DNA from: CAZNNH01 sp964574335
GTDB taxonomy: Bacteria; Acidobacteriota; Vicinamibacteria; Fen-336
DNA length: 64,000 nt
Reading direction: 5' to 3'
Assembly: GCA_964574335.1 (NCBI GenBank)
Contig: CAZNNH010000009.1
Span: 1-64,000, forward strand
Both the position numbers and the translations under genes were made by a program. The notes under the pieces were generated by a model. It ran no database searches. It saw only the letters and a program-made list of their open reading frames with translations, and was not told where the DNA came from. Below, one piece after another: positions 43,121-51,215 of this stretch (within the stretch, counting starts at the first letter, position 1; every line of letters starts with the position of its first letter).

Positions 43121-44272
43121 ATGTCCACTCGCACCGAGATCGCCCACTCCACCGCGGTCGCCGTCCGGGCAGCCGCCGGCTCGCTCGCCGACTGCCGCTG
43201 CCTGATCGGGTTCGACGGCTTCGTCGACAGCATCATCGACGTCGTCGACGAGCGCCACAGCCCCGATCGCTACGACCGCATGAAGACCATCGACCAGCTC
43301 GGCCGGAAGCTGGTCGCGGCTGCCGGCCAGAGCTCCAACTACGAGCTGGTGACGCGTCTGCAGAAGCTGGGCGGCAACGGTCCGATCATGTCCAACGCGC
43401 TGGCCACGGCCGGCCTGCCGGTCACCTACGTGGGGGCGCTTGGGTTTCCGACCATCCACCGGGCCTTCGAGGCCTTCTCCCAGCGAGCCGAGTGCGTCTC
43501 GTTCTGCGAGCCGGGGCTGACCGACGCGCTCGAGTTCGACGACGGCAAGATCATGCTCGGCAAGCACGAGACGCTGGCCGGGGTCAGCGCCGAGCGGCTC
43601 CAGGAGCTGGTGGGCACCGAGAGGCTCCGGCAGATCGTCGGTGGCAGTCGGCTGCTGGGGATGGTCAACTGGACCATGCTGACGCGGATGGACGGCATCT
43701 GGGACTACCTGATGCGGGAGGTGCTACCGGGACTGGAGCAGCCGCGGGGCGGACGGCGCGTGGTCTTCGTGGATCTTGCGGACCCGGAGAAGCGGACCCG
43801 GGACGACCTGCGTCGCGCCCTCGCCACCTGCGCCCGCTTCCAGGAGCAAGCGGACGTGATCCTCGGCTACAACCTGAAGGAGGCGCTGCAGGTGACCGAC
43901 GCCCTCGGCCTGGCTCGGCCCGAGCGGCCGGAAGCCGGGATCGAGGCGCTCTCCCGCGAGCTGCGGGGCCGGCTCGACGTTCACACGGTGGTGGTCCACC
44001 CGCGAAGCGGGGCGGCGGCCAGCGCCCGCAAGGGTGAGGCGGTCGAGACCGCGGCGTTCGCCGGACCGCTGGTGCGGCACCCGAAGCTCTCGACGGGGGC
44101 CGGCGACAACTTCAACGCCGGCTTCTGCATCGGCCACCTCGCCGGCCTCTCCCTGGAGCAGAGCCTGTGCCTGGGTACCGCCGCAAGCGGCTACTACGTC
44201 AGGGCCGCGCACAGCGGGAGCCTGCAGGAGCTGGCCTCGTTCTGCGAGGAGCTGCCGGAACCCGAGGCGTAG
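43121..44272 (+). CDS. PfkB-family carbohydrate kinase
   Basis: 383 residues, larger than typical PfkB kinases (about 310). LIGFDGFVDSIIDVV at the N-terminus and KLGGNGPIMSNALATAGLPVTYVGALG match the substrate-binding lid half of the ribokinase fold. The ATP/anion-hole motif KLSTGAGDNFNAGFCIGHL has the catalytic Asp. The sugar substrate cannot be deduced. ATG 43121 is the only sensible start and sits 8 nt after a TATAAT box. Followed by STAS, 2H phosphoesterase and gpmI genes in the same direction. Confidence 0.88.
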   Translation: MSTRTEIAHSTAVAVRAAAGSLADCRCLIGFDGFVDSIIDVVDERHSPDRYDRMKTIDQLGRKLVAAAGQSSNYELVTRLQKLGGNGPIMSNALATAGLPVTYVGALGFPTIHRAFEAFSQRAECVSFCEPGLTDALEFDDGKIMLGKHETLAGVSAERLQELVGTERLRQIVGGSRLLGMVNWTMLTRMDGIWDYLMREVLPGLEQPRGGRRVVFVDLADPEKRTRDDLRRALATCARFQEQADVILGYNLKEALQVTDALGLARPERPEAGIEALSRELRGRLDVHTVVVHPRSGAAASARKGEAVETAAFAGPLVRHPKLSTGAGDNFNAGFCIGHLAGLSLEQSLCLGTAASGYYVRAAHSGSLQELASFCEELPEPEA

Positions 44273-44300
44273 CGCCCCAGCCGCCAGGCGGCACCTGCCC

Positions 44301-44328
44301 GAAAAGTCAAAAGTCTAGACCTGACCCC
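44301..44328. repeat. AT-rich motif resembling a dispersed mobile-element-associated repeat
   Basis: A 28-nt low-GC stretch in GC-rich DNA containing AAAGTCTAGACCTGACCCC. I recall closely similar strings beside REP-like or transposase-linked elements in many environmental bacteria, but cannot check that here. It has no partner copy that I found in the window and no adjacent transposase. Confidence 0.35.
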
Positions 44329-44430
44329 TCAGGCCCTCGTCGCCTCGCCTCGGCAGATGGTGTCTGGGGGCGGCGGCTGGCGGGCAACGTGGTAACCTTC
44401 CCCAGCACGGCGACTCCAAGGAGGTCGCGC

Positions 44431-44514
44431 ATGCCGAGAGCGCTCCCGAGTACGACCGGCTGGAGCCTGTTTCAGGAGCCCGTCGACCGTCCGGCGGGGG
44501 GAGAACGGGGATGA
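44431..44514 (+). CDS. 27-residue small ORF coupled to the STAS gene
   Basis: ATG 44431 has an ideal AAGGAGG six nt upstream, and a TAACCT -10-like box is at 44393-44398. The peptide starts MPRALPSTTGWSLF, and its TGA overlaps the STAS start codon (ATGA). This arrangement suggests it is translated and drives STAS translation. No homology recognised; alternatively a stub left by deletion. Confidence 0.4.
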   Translation: MPRALPSTTGWSLFQEPVDRPAGGERG

Positions 44515-44861
44515 GGTTCTTCTTCCACGAGAAAGACAAGGACGTGCTGGTGCTCGCCCTCGACGCGCAGATCAACGCCTACGGCGCCGACGACATGCTC
44601 GACGATCTCGACCGGTTCACCGAGGCCGGCGTGCGTCTCCTGATCGTCGACTGCAGCCAGCTCAGCTACATCACCAGCCAGGGGATCGGCCGGCTGTTCC
44701 GGGTCCACAAGCGGGTCTGGGAGAAGCAGGGCGAGGTCCGGCTGGCGGCCGTCGGCCGGGTGGTGGCGCGGATCCTCGAGATCACCCGGCTGAACGTGGT
44801 CTTCCAGGCCGACCCGACCCTCGACGAGGCGCTTCGCTCGCTGAAGGAGGGTGAGGGCTGA
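44511..44861 (+). CDS. STAS-domain anti-sigma-factor antagonist-like protein
   Basis: 116 residues, one STAS domain: VLVLALDAQINAYGADDMLDDLD, then LLIVDCSQLSYITSQGIGRLFRVHKRVWEKQGEVRLAAV. The phospho-acceptor Ser of SpoIIAA-type antagonists aligns with Ser56 in ITSQGIG, so partner-switching control by a serine kinase/phosphatase is possible. No RsbW-type kinase or sigma factor is encoded nearby. ATG 44511 overlaps the preceding small ORF. Confidence 0.88.
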   Translation: MRFFFHEKDKDVLVLALDAQINAYGADDMLDDLDRFTEAGVRLLIVDCSQLSYITSQGIGRLFRVHKRVWEKQGEVRLAAVGRVVARILEITRLNVVFQADPTLDEALRSLKEGEG

Positions 44862-44908
44862 GCGGGGGACGTGAGAGTGACCGTCTCGGCCACGGGACGT
44901 CGCTCTGG

Positions 44909-45400
44909 TTGGCCCCCGAGCCCCCGTGGCGGGAGCGCTTCGCGCGGACCATCCGCGATCTGGCCGGGCGGCTCGGTACGGACCCTTTCGAGCCCCACGT
45001 GACGCTGCTGCCCGGCCTACCCGGCGAACCGGGGCGGCTCTCGGAGACGGCCAAACGGCTGGCCGCCGAGCTCGGTCCCGTCGACCTGGTCTTCCGCGGG
45101 GTGCGGCACCAGCCTCGGTTCTTTCGCTGCATCTACCTGGAAGCCGAAAAGGGAAAGGCGCTGGTGGCCGCGCACCGGCGCGCGGCCGAGCTCTTCGACC
45201 GGGCGGCGGACCGGTCGTTTCTGCCCCACCTCAGCCTGGTCTACGCCCACCTCGGACCGGAGGTGGCGGCCCGCCTCTGCGCCGAGCTCGGCTCCGAGCA
45301 CCCGGCCTGCCGCGCCACCGCCCTGGAGGTGGTCCACACCGAGGGGCCCCCGCAGGAGTGGCGGGTGGTGGCGTCCCATCGGCTGAGCCTCCCGTCGTAG
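44909..45400 (+). CDS. 2H phosphoesterase (2'-5' RNA ligase/cyclic phosphodiesterase family)
   Basis: Two HxT/Sx motifs are present: FEPHVTLLPG and FLPHLSLVYA, the paired catalytic histidines of the 2H superfamily (cyclic-nucleotide phosphodiesterase or LigT-like). At least 163 residues. The TTG at 44909 cuts into the first beta-strand (SLWLAPEPPW), so the true start is probably upstream; the frame is open to the STAS stop near 44855 but offers only CTG codons. It is thus likely coupled to the STAS gene by an overlap with an unusual start. Confidence 0.82.
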   Translation: MAPEPPWRERFARTIRDLAGRLGTDPFEPHVTLLPGLPGEPGRLSETAKRLAAELGPVDLVFRGVRHQPRFFRCIYLEAEKGKALVAAHRRAAELFDRAADRSFLPHLSLVYAHLGPEVAARLCAELGSEHPACRATALEVVHTEGPPQEWRVVASHRLSLPS

Positions 45401-45471
45401 CGCGAGCGTTCCCATCGCCAGACGGTCGCCGATCCCGCGTCGCCCCGCGACACCACGGCCTGCGGGCCGGT

Positions 45472-45477
45472 AGAATG
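45472..45477 (+). promoter_or_regulatory. -10-like box TAGAAT upstream of gpmI
   Basis: TAGAAT lies 35 nt before the ATG at 45513; CAGGGAGAG is a usable ribosome-binding site in between, so this unit appears to have a short leader. Confidence 0.35.
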
Positions 45478-45512
45478 AGTACTTCGCGTCTTTGGTCTTC
45501 CAGGGAGAGAGC

Positions 45513-47141
45513 ATGGCGAAGCTGGAGCTGGGTCGTCTGTCGGGGTACACGCCGTATCCCGGTCCGTTGGTGACGGTGATCCTCGACGGGGTGGGGATCG
45601 GCAAGCAGGACGAATCGGACGGCGTCTTCACGGCACGCACGCCGGTGCTCGACGCGCTCTTCGGGGAGCCCCTCTACACCCGGCTGCGGGCCCATGGAAC
45701 GGCGGTCGGCCTGCCCTCCGACGACGACATGGGCAACTCCGAGGTGGGCCACAACGCCCTGGGGGCGGGGCGGGTCTTCGCCCAGGGCGCCAAGCTGGTC
45801 AACCGGGCGATCGAGTCGGGACGGATCTTCGAGGGGGCGGCCTGGAAGGCCATCGGCGAGCGGCTGCAGAGCGGTGGGACCCTCCACCTGATCGGCCTGG
45901 TCTCGGACGGGAACGTCCACAGCCACATCGACCAGCTCTACGCCCTCGTCGACCGCGCCGCCCGGGACGGCGCGAAACGCCTACGGGTTCATTGCCTGCT
46001 GGACGGGCGCGACGTCGGCGAGAGGAGCGCCCTGCAGTACGTCGAGCCGCTCGAGAAGCGGCTGGCCGAGCTGTCGCAATCGGGACGGGACTTCCGGGTC
46101 GCCTCGGGCGGCGGACGTATGGTGACCACCATGGACCGCTACAACGCCAACTGGGCGGTGGTCGAGAAGGGGTGGCAGGCGCACGTGCTGGGCGAGGGTC
46201 GCGGGTTCGCCTCCGCCGCCGAGGCGGTGCGCACCTACTACGCCGAGGACCCGAAGATGACCGACCAGTACATGGACTCGTTCGTGGTCACGGAGGGGGG
46301 GCGGCCGGTCGGCACCATCGAGGACGGTGACGCGGTGGTCTTCTTCAATTTCCGCGGCGACCGGGCCATCGAGATCTCGCTCGCCTTCACCGAGGTGGAC
46401 TTCAAGGCCTTCGACCGTAAGCGGGTCCCCGACGTCTTCTACGCCGGGATGATGGAGTACGACGGCGACGCCAAGATCCCCCCCAACTACCTGGTGGAGC
46501 CGCCCGCCATCGACCGGACCCTCGGCCAGTACCTGTGCGCCGCCGGGGTGACCTCCTTCGCCACCTCCGAGACCCAGAAGTACGGTCACGTCACCTACTT
46601 CTGGAACGGCAACAACTCCGGCTACATCGACCAGAAGCTGGAGCGGTACCTCGAGGTGCCGTCCGACGTGGTGCCCTTCGACCAGCGCCCCTGGATGAAG
46701 GCGGCCGAGATTAGCGACGCGGTCAGCGCCGAGGTCCGGAAGGGCGAGCGGAAGTTCATCCGCCTCAATTTCGCCAACGGCGACATGGTCGGCCACACCG
46801 GCATCGTCGACTCGGTGCTGATCGCGATGGCCGCGGTCGACCTGAGCCTGGGCCGCCTGCTGCCGGAGATCGAGAAGGCGCGGGGAGTGCTGATGGTGAC
46901 CGCCGACCACGGCAACGCGGACCAGATGTTCACCGAGAAGAAGGGCGTCCGCACCCCGATGGTGGCCCACACCTTGAACCCGGTCCCCTTCCTGGTCAAG
47001 GACTACTCGGGGGCGAACCCCTGGAAGATGGCGGGGGTCGAGGGGCCAGGGCTCAGCAACGTGGCCGCGACCATCTGCACCCTGCTCGGATTCGACCCTC
47101 CCGGGGACTACGACCGGGCCCTGATCCGATTGGGGACATGA
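45513..47141 (+). CDS. gpmI: cofactor-independent phosphoglycerate mutase
   Basis: Interconverts 3- and 2-phosphoglycerate in glycolysis using two Mn2+ ions and a phosphoserine intermediate. 542 residues. LVTVILDGVGIG starts the alkaline-phosphatase-fold domain; DDDMGNSEVGHNALGAGR holds the nucleophile Ser76; DGRDV, FFNFRGDRAIE, FANGDMVGHTG and VTADHGNADQM are the expected metal and substrate motifs. ATG 45513 follows CAGGGAGAG. Confidence 0.97.
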   Translation: MAKLELGRLSGYTPYPGPLVTVILDGVGIGKQDESDGVFTARTPVLDALFGEPLYTRLRAHGTAVGLPSDDDMGNSEVGHNALGAGRVFAQGAKLVNRAIESGRIFEGAAWKAIGERLQSGGTLHLIGLVSDGNVHSHIDQLYALVDRAARDGAKRLRVHCLLDGRDVGERSALQYVEPLEKRLAELSQSGRDFRVASGGGRMVTTMDRYNANWAVVEKGWQAHVLGEGRGFASAAEAVRTYYAEDPKMTDQYMDSFVVTEGGRPVGTIEDGDAVVFFNFRGDRAIEISLAFTEVDFKAFDRKRVPDVFYAGMMEYDGDAKIPPNYLVEPPAIDRTLGQYLCAAGVTSFATSETQKYGHVTYFWNGNNSGYIDQKLERYLEVPSDVVPFDQRPWMKAAEISDAVSAEVRKGERKFIRLNFANGDMVGHTGIVDSVLIAMAAVDLSLGRLLPEIEKARGVLMVTADHGNADQMFTEKKGVRTPMVAHTLNPVPFLVKDYSGANPWKMAGVEGPGLSNVAATICTLLGFDPPGDYDRALIRLGT

Positions 47142-47159
47142 CCGGGTTTCCCCCGCCCG

Positions 47160-48560
47160 CTAGGAGAGCGCGCCGATCCGCCGGACTGCGTCGGCCACCG
47201 TGATGTCTGCGGTGACCGCGCTCGAGGCGGCCTCGGAGCGATCCATCACCTCCTGGACCAGCCGGGCCACCGGGTCCTGGGGAAGGGCCTCGTCGCTCGA
47301 TGGCGGGCTGCGACGGAACTCGTCGATGACCTGCTTCAGGGAGATCAGCGCGGCGTCGCGGGCGAGGAAGTAGCGGTCGACGTGCTCGTCGCGACCCTGC
47401 GGCGTGTGCTCGGTCGGCCAGTGCCCGTTGTCGGGGACCGAGAGCAGCAGCCCCGCCTCGACCAGCCGGTTGAGCACCTCGTGGGTGGTCTCGAACGAGA
47501 CCGGGCTCTGGGCCGCGATCTGCTCCGCGCTGGGCGGCGCCTCACCGCTCGAGTAGGCGCGCGCCACCTCGACCATGGCGCGGAGCGCCAGCATCTCGCG
47601 GACCACCGGGCCGTCCATCAGGCGGATCCTCTCCTCCTGCAGGGCCCGTGAGTACTGCAAGCCATAGGTCACCTTGCAGCAGAAGAGCACGATCTGCCAG
47701 CCGATCTGCAGCCAGAGCAGGAACAGCGGCAGGGTCCCCAGCGAGCCGTAGACCTGGCTGTAATCGATGAGCTGCCGGGAGGCCCAGATGAAGCCCAGCT
47801 TGCCCACCTCCCACAGCGAGCCGGCCACCAGGCCGCCTCCGAGGGCGGCGAACCAGCGTACCCGGGTGTTGGGAACCACCAGGTACAGGAGCGTCATGCC
47901 GATCCAACTGAAGATCCAGTGCGACTGCTGCAGCAGGACTTCGAGCAGGCCGCTGGCCTGGGGCAACGAGGCGCCGAGCCGCGCCAGCAGCGCCTGGGAG
48001 TTGGCCGGGGAGGTGATCGAGAAGGACAGGGCCGCCACCACCGGACCCACCGTGACGATCGCCCAGTAGATGGCGAAGCGCTGGAAGAAGGGGCGCACCT
48101 TCTCGACGTTCCACAGGTCGTTGAAGGTCTTCTCGATGTAGGTGAGCAGCGAGACCACGATGAAGAACAGCCCCACCACGCCGATGCCGCCGACGGCGCC
48201 GGTCTGCCGCCAGACGAAGGTCTTGATGCTCTCGTCGAGGGCCGAGGCGGCGCCCGGAGCCAGGTTCTCGAGGATCTTCTCCTGGAGCTGGCGCTGGGCG
48301 GCCTCGAGCCCGCCGAAGGCGTGGAAGAGCGAAAAGGCGACCGCCAGGAACGGGATCACTCCCAAGAGGGTCCGGAACGTCAGGGCGTGGGCCCGCATCG
48401 CCATCTGGTCCGACTCGTAGGACCGGACCGCGTTCTCCCAGGCGCGCACCCACACCAGGAAGTGGGCACGTAGCGCGGAGGTCTCCCGGCGGGGCAGCTC
48501 CCAGACGGTACGGACCCACCAGGTGGCGAAGCGGGCCGGCCAGCTCGTGATGTGCACCAC
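47160..48560 (-). CDS. YihY/BrkB-family inner-membrane protein
   Basis: 466 residues. MRAHALTFRTLLGVIPFLAVAFSLFHAFGG and the six-TM region with YIEKTFNDLWNV, IYWAIVTVGPVVAALSF and QVYGSLGTLPLFLLWLQIGWQIVLFCCKVTY are the YihY signature. The C-terminal 150 residues form a cytosolic extension with a winged-helix-like segment (SFETTHEVLNRLVEAGLL). Proposed roles range from transport to envelope processes; unproven. GTG 48560 has no Shine-Dalgarno but a TAGAGT box ends 8 nt upstream. Confidence 0.9.
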   Translation of the reverse strand: MVHITSWPARFATWWVRTVWELPRRETSALRAHFLVWVRAWENAVRSYESDQMAMRAHALTFRTLLGVIPFLAVAFSLFHAFGGLEAAQRQLQEKILENLAPGAASALDESIKTFVWRQTGAVGGIGVVGLFFIVVSLLTYIEKTFNDLWNVEKVRPFFQRFAIYWAIVTVGPVVAALSFSITSPANSQALLARLGASLPQASGLLEVLLQQSHWIFSWIGMTLLYLVVPNTRVRWFAALGGGLVAGSLWEVGKLGFIWASRQLIDYSQVYGSLGTLPLFLLWLQIGWQIVLFCCKVTYGLQYSRALQEERIRLMDGPVVREMLALRAMVEVARAYSSGEAPPSAEQIAAQSPVSFETTHEVLNRLVEAGLLLSVPDNGHWPTEHTPQGRDEHVDRYFLARDAALISLKQVIDEFRRSPPSSDEALPQDPVARLVQEVMDRSEAASSAVTADITVADAVRRIGALS

Positions 48561-48568
48561 GGGAGCCT

Positions 48569-48574
48569 ACTCTA
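48569..48574 (-). promoter_or_regulatory. -10-like box TAGAGT, 8 nt before the YihY start
   Basis: On the reverse strand TAGAGT ends 8 nt before the GTG at 48560, a leaderless arrangement. Confidence 0.35.
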
Positions 48575-48701
48575 GCGCTTCTCGGACTGCTCGAGCAGCC
48601 GCGGGGCCGACCCCCCGGGCTCCGGGAGCGGGCGTTCTGCCCGTCGCTGACATGGCCTCGAATGATAGGCCACAAGGTGGGCGGCGGGCCAGCGGTGCCG
48701 C

Positions 48702-48707
48702 TATCAT
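48702..48707 (+). promoter_or_regulatory. -10-like box TATCAT, 5 nt before the GIY-YIG start
   Basis: TATCAT ends 5 nt before the GTG at 48713; no Shine-Dalgarno fits, so a leaderless transcript is likely. Confidence 0.4.
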
Positions 48708-48712
48708 GTGGC

Positions 48713-51202
48713 GTGCCCTACGTCTACATCCTGCGCTGCGGCGACGGCTCCCTGTACACGGGGGCCACCAAGGACCTGGCCGCCCGCCTGCGCCAGCACC
48801 AGGCCGGGCGGGCCTCGCGCTACACCCGTGCCCATCAGCCGGTGACCCTGGTCTGGTCGCGCCGGCTTCGTACCTGGAGCCAGTCGCTGCGCGAGGAGCA
48901 CCGCATCAAGCGGCTGCGTCGCGCCGGCAAGGAGGCCCTGGTCGCGTCCGGAGCGGACGGCGGCGTCGGTCGGCGCGCCCCAGCTCGGCGTGACGGGGCC
49001 GGGGTGCGGAGCGCGGTGCGAGGCCTGGCGGGCCTTCTGGTCGGTCTGCTGGTGGCCACGCCGGGACTGGCTTCGGTCCTCGAGGGCCGGGTCTCGTTCT
49101 CCGACGGTCGCGCCGTCGCCCGAGCCCGGGTGTCGATCCTCGGCCGGACCGGCAGCGTGCTCACGGACGAGCAGGGGCGCTTCTCCTGGTCACCGCTGCC
49201 GCAGCCTCCGTTCGAGATGATGGTGGCGCTGGCCGGCGGCGGCTACCTCAAGCCGGTCCGGATCGAGGCCTTGCCCGAGGGTCCCCCCCTCGAGATCGTC
49301 GTGGAGCCGACGATCGACGAGAACGTGACCGTCACCGGGGGGCTCGCCCCGCACCTCCTACCTCCTCCCGCCGCCGGCACCAACTTGCTCACCGCGCGGG
49401 AGATCGGGGCGCGCGCGCCGGTGCACCTGACCCAGGCGCTCGAGAACGTGGCCGGCGTCGCCAGCATCTCGGAAGGCCAGGCCGCGGTCCCGGCGATCCG
49501 GGGTTTCGCCCACGGACGCACCCTGATCCTGCTCGACGGGACTCGGGTCACGGCCGAGCGCCGGGTGGGGCCGAGCGCGACCTTCCTCGACCCGGTGACC
49601 CTGGAGAGCGTCGAGGTGGCCCGCGGACCGGGGTCGGTCGCCTACGGCTCGGACGCCTTCGGTGGCGTGATCGATGCCCGCACCCGCCGTACCGCCCCGG
49701 GCTCCGGGACCGCCGGGCGCTTCGTGGGCGCCCTGGGTGCCGGGGTGCCTCAGGAGCGAGCGGCGATCGAGGTCGGGCACGGCTTCGCGAGCGGCGGCCT
49801 CATCTTCCAGGGCCACTATCGCAACCTCGACGACTACACGAGCCCCGGGGGGGAGGTCCCCAACTCCGGCTCCCGCGACTTCGGGGGGCGGGCCCGCCTC
49901 GACCGTCGGATCGGCGCCGGGACCCTGAGCCTCGCCTGGCAGAGCGACCTGGGCCGGGACATCGAGCGGCCTCGCACCAACTCGACCACCACCCGCTTCT
50001 TCTATCCCAGCGAGGACTCGCACCGGCTGGTGGCGGACTGGAGGAGCGGCCCCGTCTCTGGCTTCAGCCAGCTCGGCGCCAGCGCCTTCCTGGGCAGCTA
50101 CGCGATCGTCACCGACCAGGACCGCTTCGCGACCGAGACCGCGCCACGCGGGGTGGAGCGGGCCGACGTCTCGGCCCGGGACTTTCACCTCCGCGGCTTC
50201 GCGGCCCGGACGGTGGGCCCGGCCCGCCTGGAGCTGGGCCTCGACGTGAACGGGCGCTTCGGCCTTCGGGCCCTCGACATCGACCGGGTCTACGACGCCG
50301 CCGGCACTCTCGCCGATGAGGAGGTCAGCGTCTCGATCGACGACGCCAGGCGCACCGACTACGCCGCCTTCTCCAGCGTCGAGGCGGCGGCCGGGAGTCG
50401 CGTTACCCTCCACGGCGGGCTGCGTCTGGACCACGTGGTCACCCTCAACGTGGGGGGCTACTTCGGCGACCGATCGACTGGCCATGACGCGGCGTCGGGC
50501 TTCGCCGCGATCGCGGTTCTGCTGGCACGCGGGCTCTCGGCGACCGCCCAGGCTTCGAGCGGCTTCCGCGACCCGCTGCTCTCGGACCGCTACTACCGAG
50601 GGCCCACCGGCCGCGGCTTCATCACCGGCAACCCCGACCTCGATCCCGAGCGGAGCTGGCAGCTCGACCTGGCGCTGCGCTACGTCGCCGCCAGGTGGAG
50701 GGCGGCAGCCCACGCCTTCGACTACCGGGTCGAGGGCCTGATCGAGCGCTACGAGACGGAGCCCGACTACTTCTACTTCAGGAACCGGGGCCGGGCCCGA
50801 ATGCGCGGCGTCGAGCTGGAGGTCCAGGTGGTGGCGCCGGGTGAGGTCTCCGTCGAGTTTTCCGGGCACCTGATCCGAGGCCACGCAGAGGAGGACGGTT
50901 CCCCCCTCGACGACGTTCCGCCGCCGACCCTGACGCTCAGGCTGAGCCGCGACTTCGGGAGGGGCTTCGTGCTGGCGCGGGGGGCGCTCTACGCCGAAGA
51001 CGATCGGCCGGGGCCCACCGAGCAGGCCCGGCCCGGCTACGGCCTGCTCGACCTGACCCTGGGTCTTCGTGTCGGCGAGCGGCTCGAGCTGCGTCTGCTC
51101 GGCCGCAACCTCCTCGACCACGCCTACCTGGTGAGCCCCGATCGGCGGGCGGTGCTGGCCCCCGGCCGCTCGCTGCTGGTGACGACGGTCCTGGCCTTCT
51201 GA
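48713..51202 (+). CDS. GIY-YIG nuclease read in one frame with a TonB-dependent receptor
   Basis: One uninterrupted 829-codon frame. Residues 1-90 are a complete UvrC-type GIY-YIG domain of the YhbQ/URI family: PYVYILRCGDGSLYTGATKDLAARLRQHQ (Tyr-Tyr, Arg) with the metal-binding Glu in LREEHRIKRL. After a short Arg/Gly linker comes what should be an independent gene: a signal peptide (VRGLAGLLVGLLVATPGLAS), a carboxypeptidase-like beta-sandwich (LEGRVSFSDGRAVARARVSI), a TonB plug (LTQALENVAGV, then VEVARGPGSVAYGSDAFGGVI) and a 22-strand barrel ending LLVTTVLAF. No stop codon separates the two. A cytosolic nuclease cannot be attached to an outer-membrane barrel in the normal way, so either translation restarts (GTG 49004) or a stop was lost. 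Confidence 0.85.
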   Translation: MPYVYILRCGDGSLYTGATKDLAARLRQHQAGRASRYTRAHQPVTLVWSRRLRTWSQSLREEHRIKRLRRAGKEALVASGADGGVGRRAPARRDGAGVRSAVRGLAGLLVGLLVATPGLASVLEGRVSFSDGRAVARARVSILGRTGSVLTDEQGRFSWSPLPQPPFEMMVALAGGGYLKPVRIEALPEGPPLEIVVEPTIDENVTVTGGLAPHLLPPPAAGTNLLTAREIGARAPVHLTQALENVAGVASISEGQAAVPAIRGFAHGRTLILLDGTRVTAERRVGPSATFLDPVTLESVEVARGPGSVAYGSDAFGGVIDARTRRTAPGSGTAGRFVGALGAGVPQERAAIEVGHGFASGGLIFQGHYRNLDDYTSPGGEVPNSGSRDFGGRARLDRRIGAGTLSLAWQSDLGRDIERPRTNSTTTRFFYPSEDSHRLVADWRSGPVSGFSQLGASAFLGSYAIVTDQDRFATETAPRGVERADVSARDFHLRGFAARTVGPARLELGLDVNGRFGLRALDIDRVYDAAGTLADEEVSVSIDDARRTDYAAFSSVEAAAGSRVTLHGGLRLDHVVTLNVGGYFGDRSTGHDAASGFAAIAVLLARGLSATAQASSGFRDPLLSDRYYRGPTGRGFITGNPDLDPERSWQLDLALRYVAARWRAAAHAFDYRVEGLIERYETEPDYFYFRNRGRARMRGVELEVQVVAPGEVSVEFSGHLIRGHAEEDGSPLDDVPPPTLTLRLSRDFGRGFVLARGALYAEDDRPGPTEQARPGYGLLDLTLGLRVGERLELRLLGRNLLDHAYLVSPDRRAVLAPGRSLLVTTVLAF
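49004..51202 (+). other. TonB-dependent outer-membrane receptor part, probable independent start
   Basis: GTG 49004 would give a 732-residue receptor with a normal signal peptide. The Shine-Dalgarno in front (ACGGGG) is weak. Plug, barrel and C-terminal aromatic residue are intact, so a functional receptor can be made if translation starts here. The ligand is unknown; the plug lacks features specific to siderophore or B12 receptors. Confidence 0.55.
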
Positions 51203-51215
51203 GGCCGGGACATCG

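Noticed and set aside
49358..51121. 587-codon reverse frame over the TonB-dependent receptor
   Set aside because: Antisense shadow; composition unlike a protein and no motifs.
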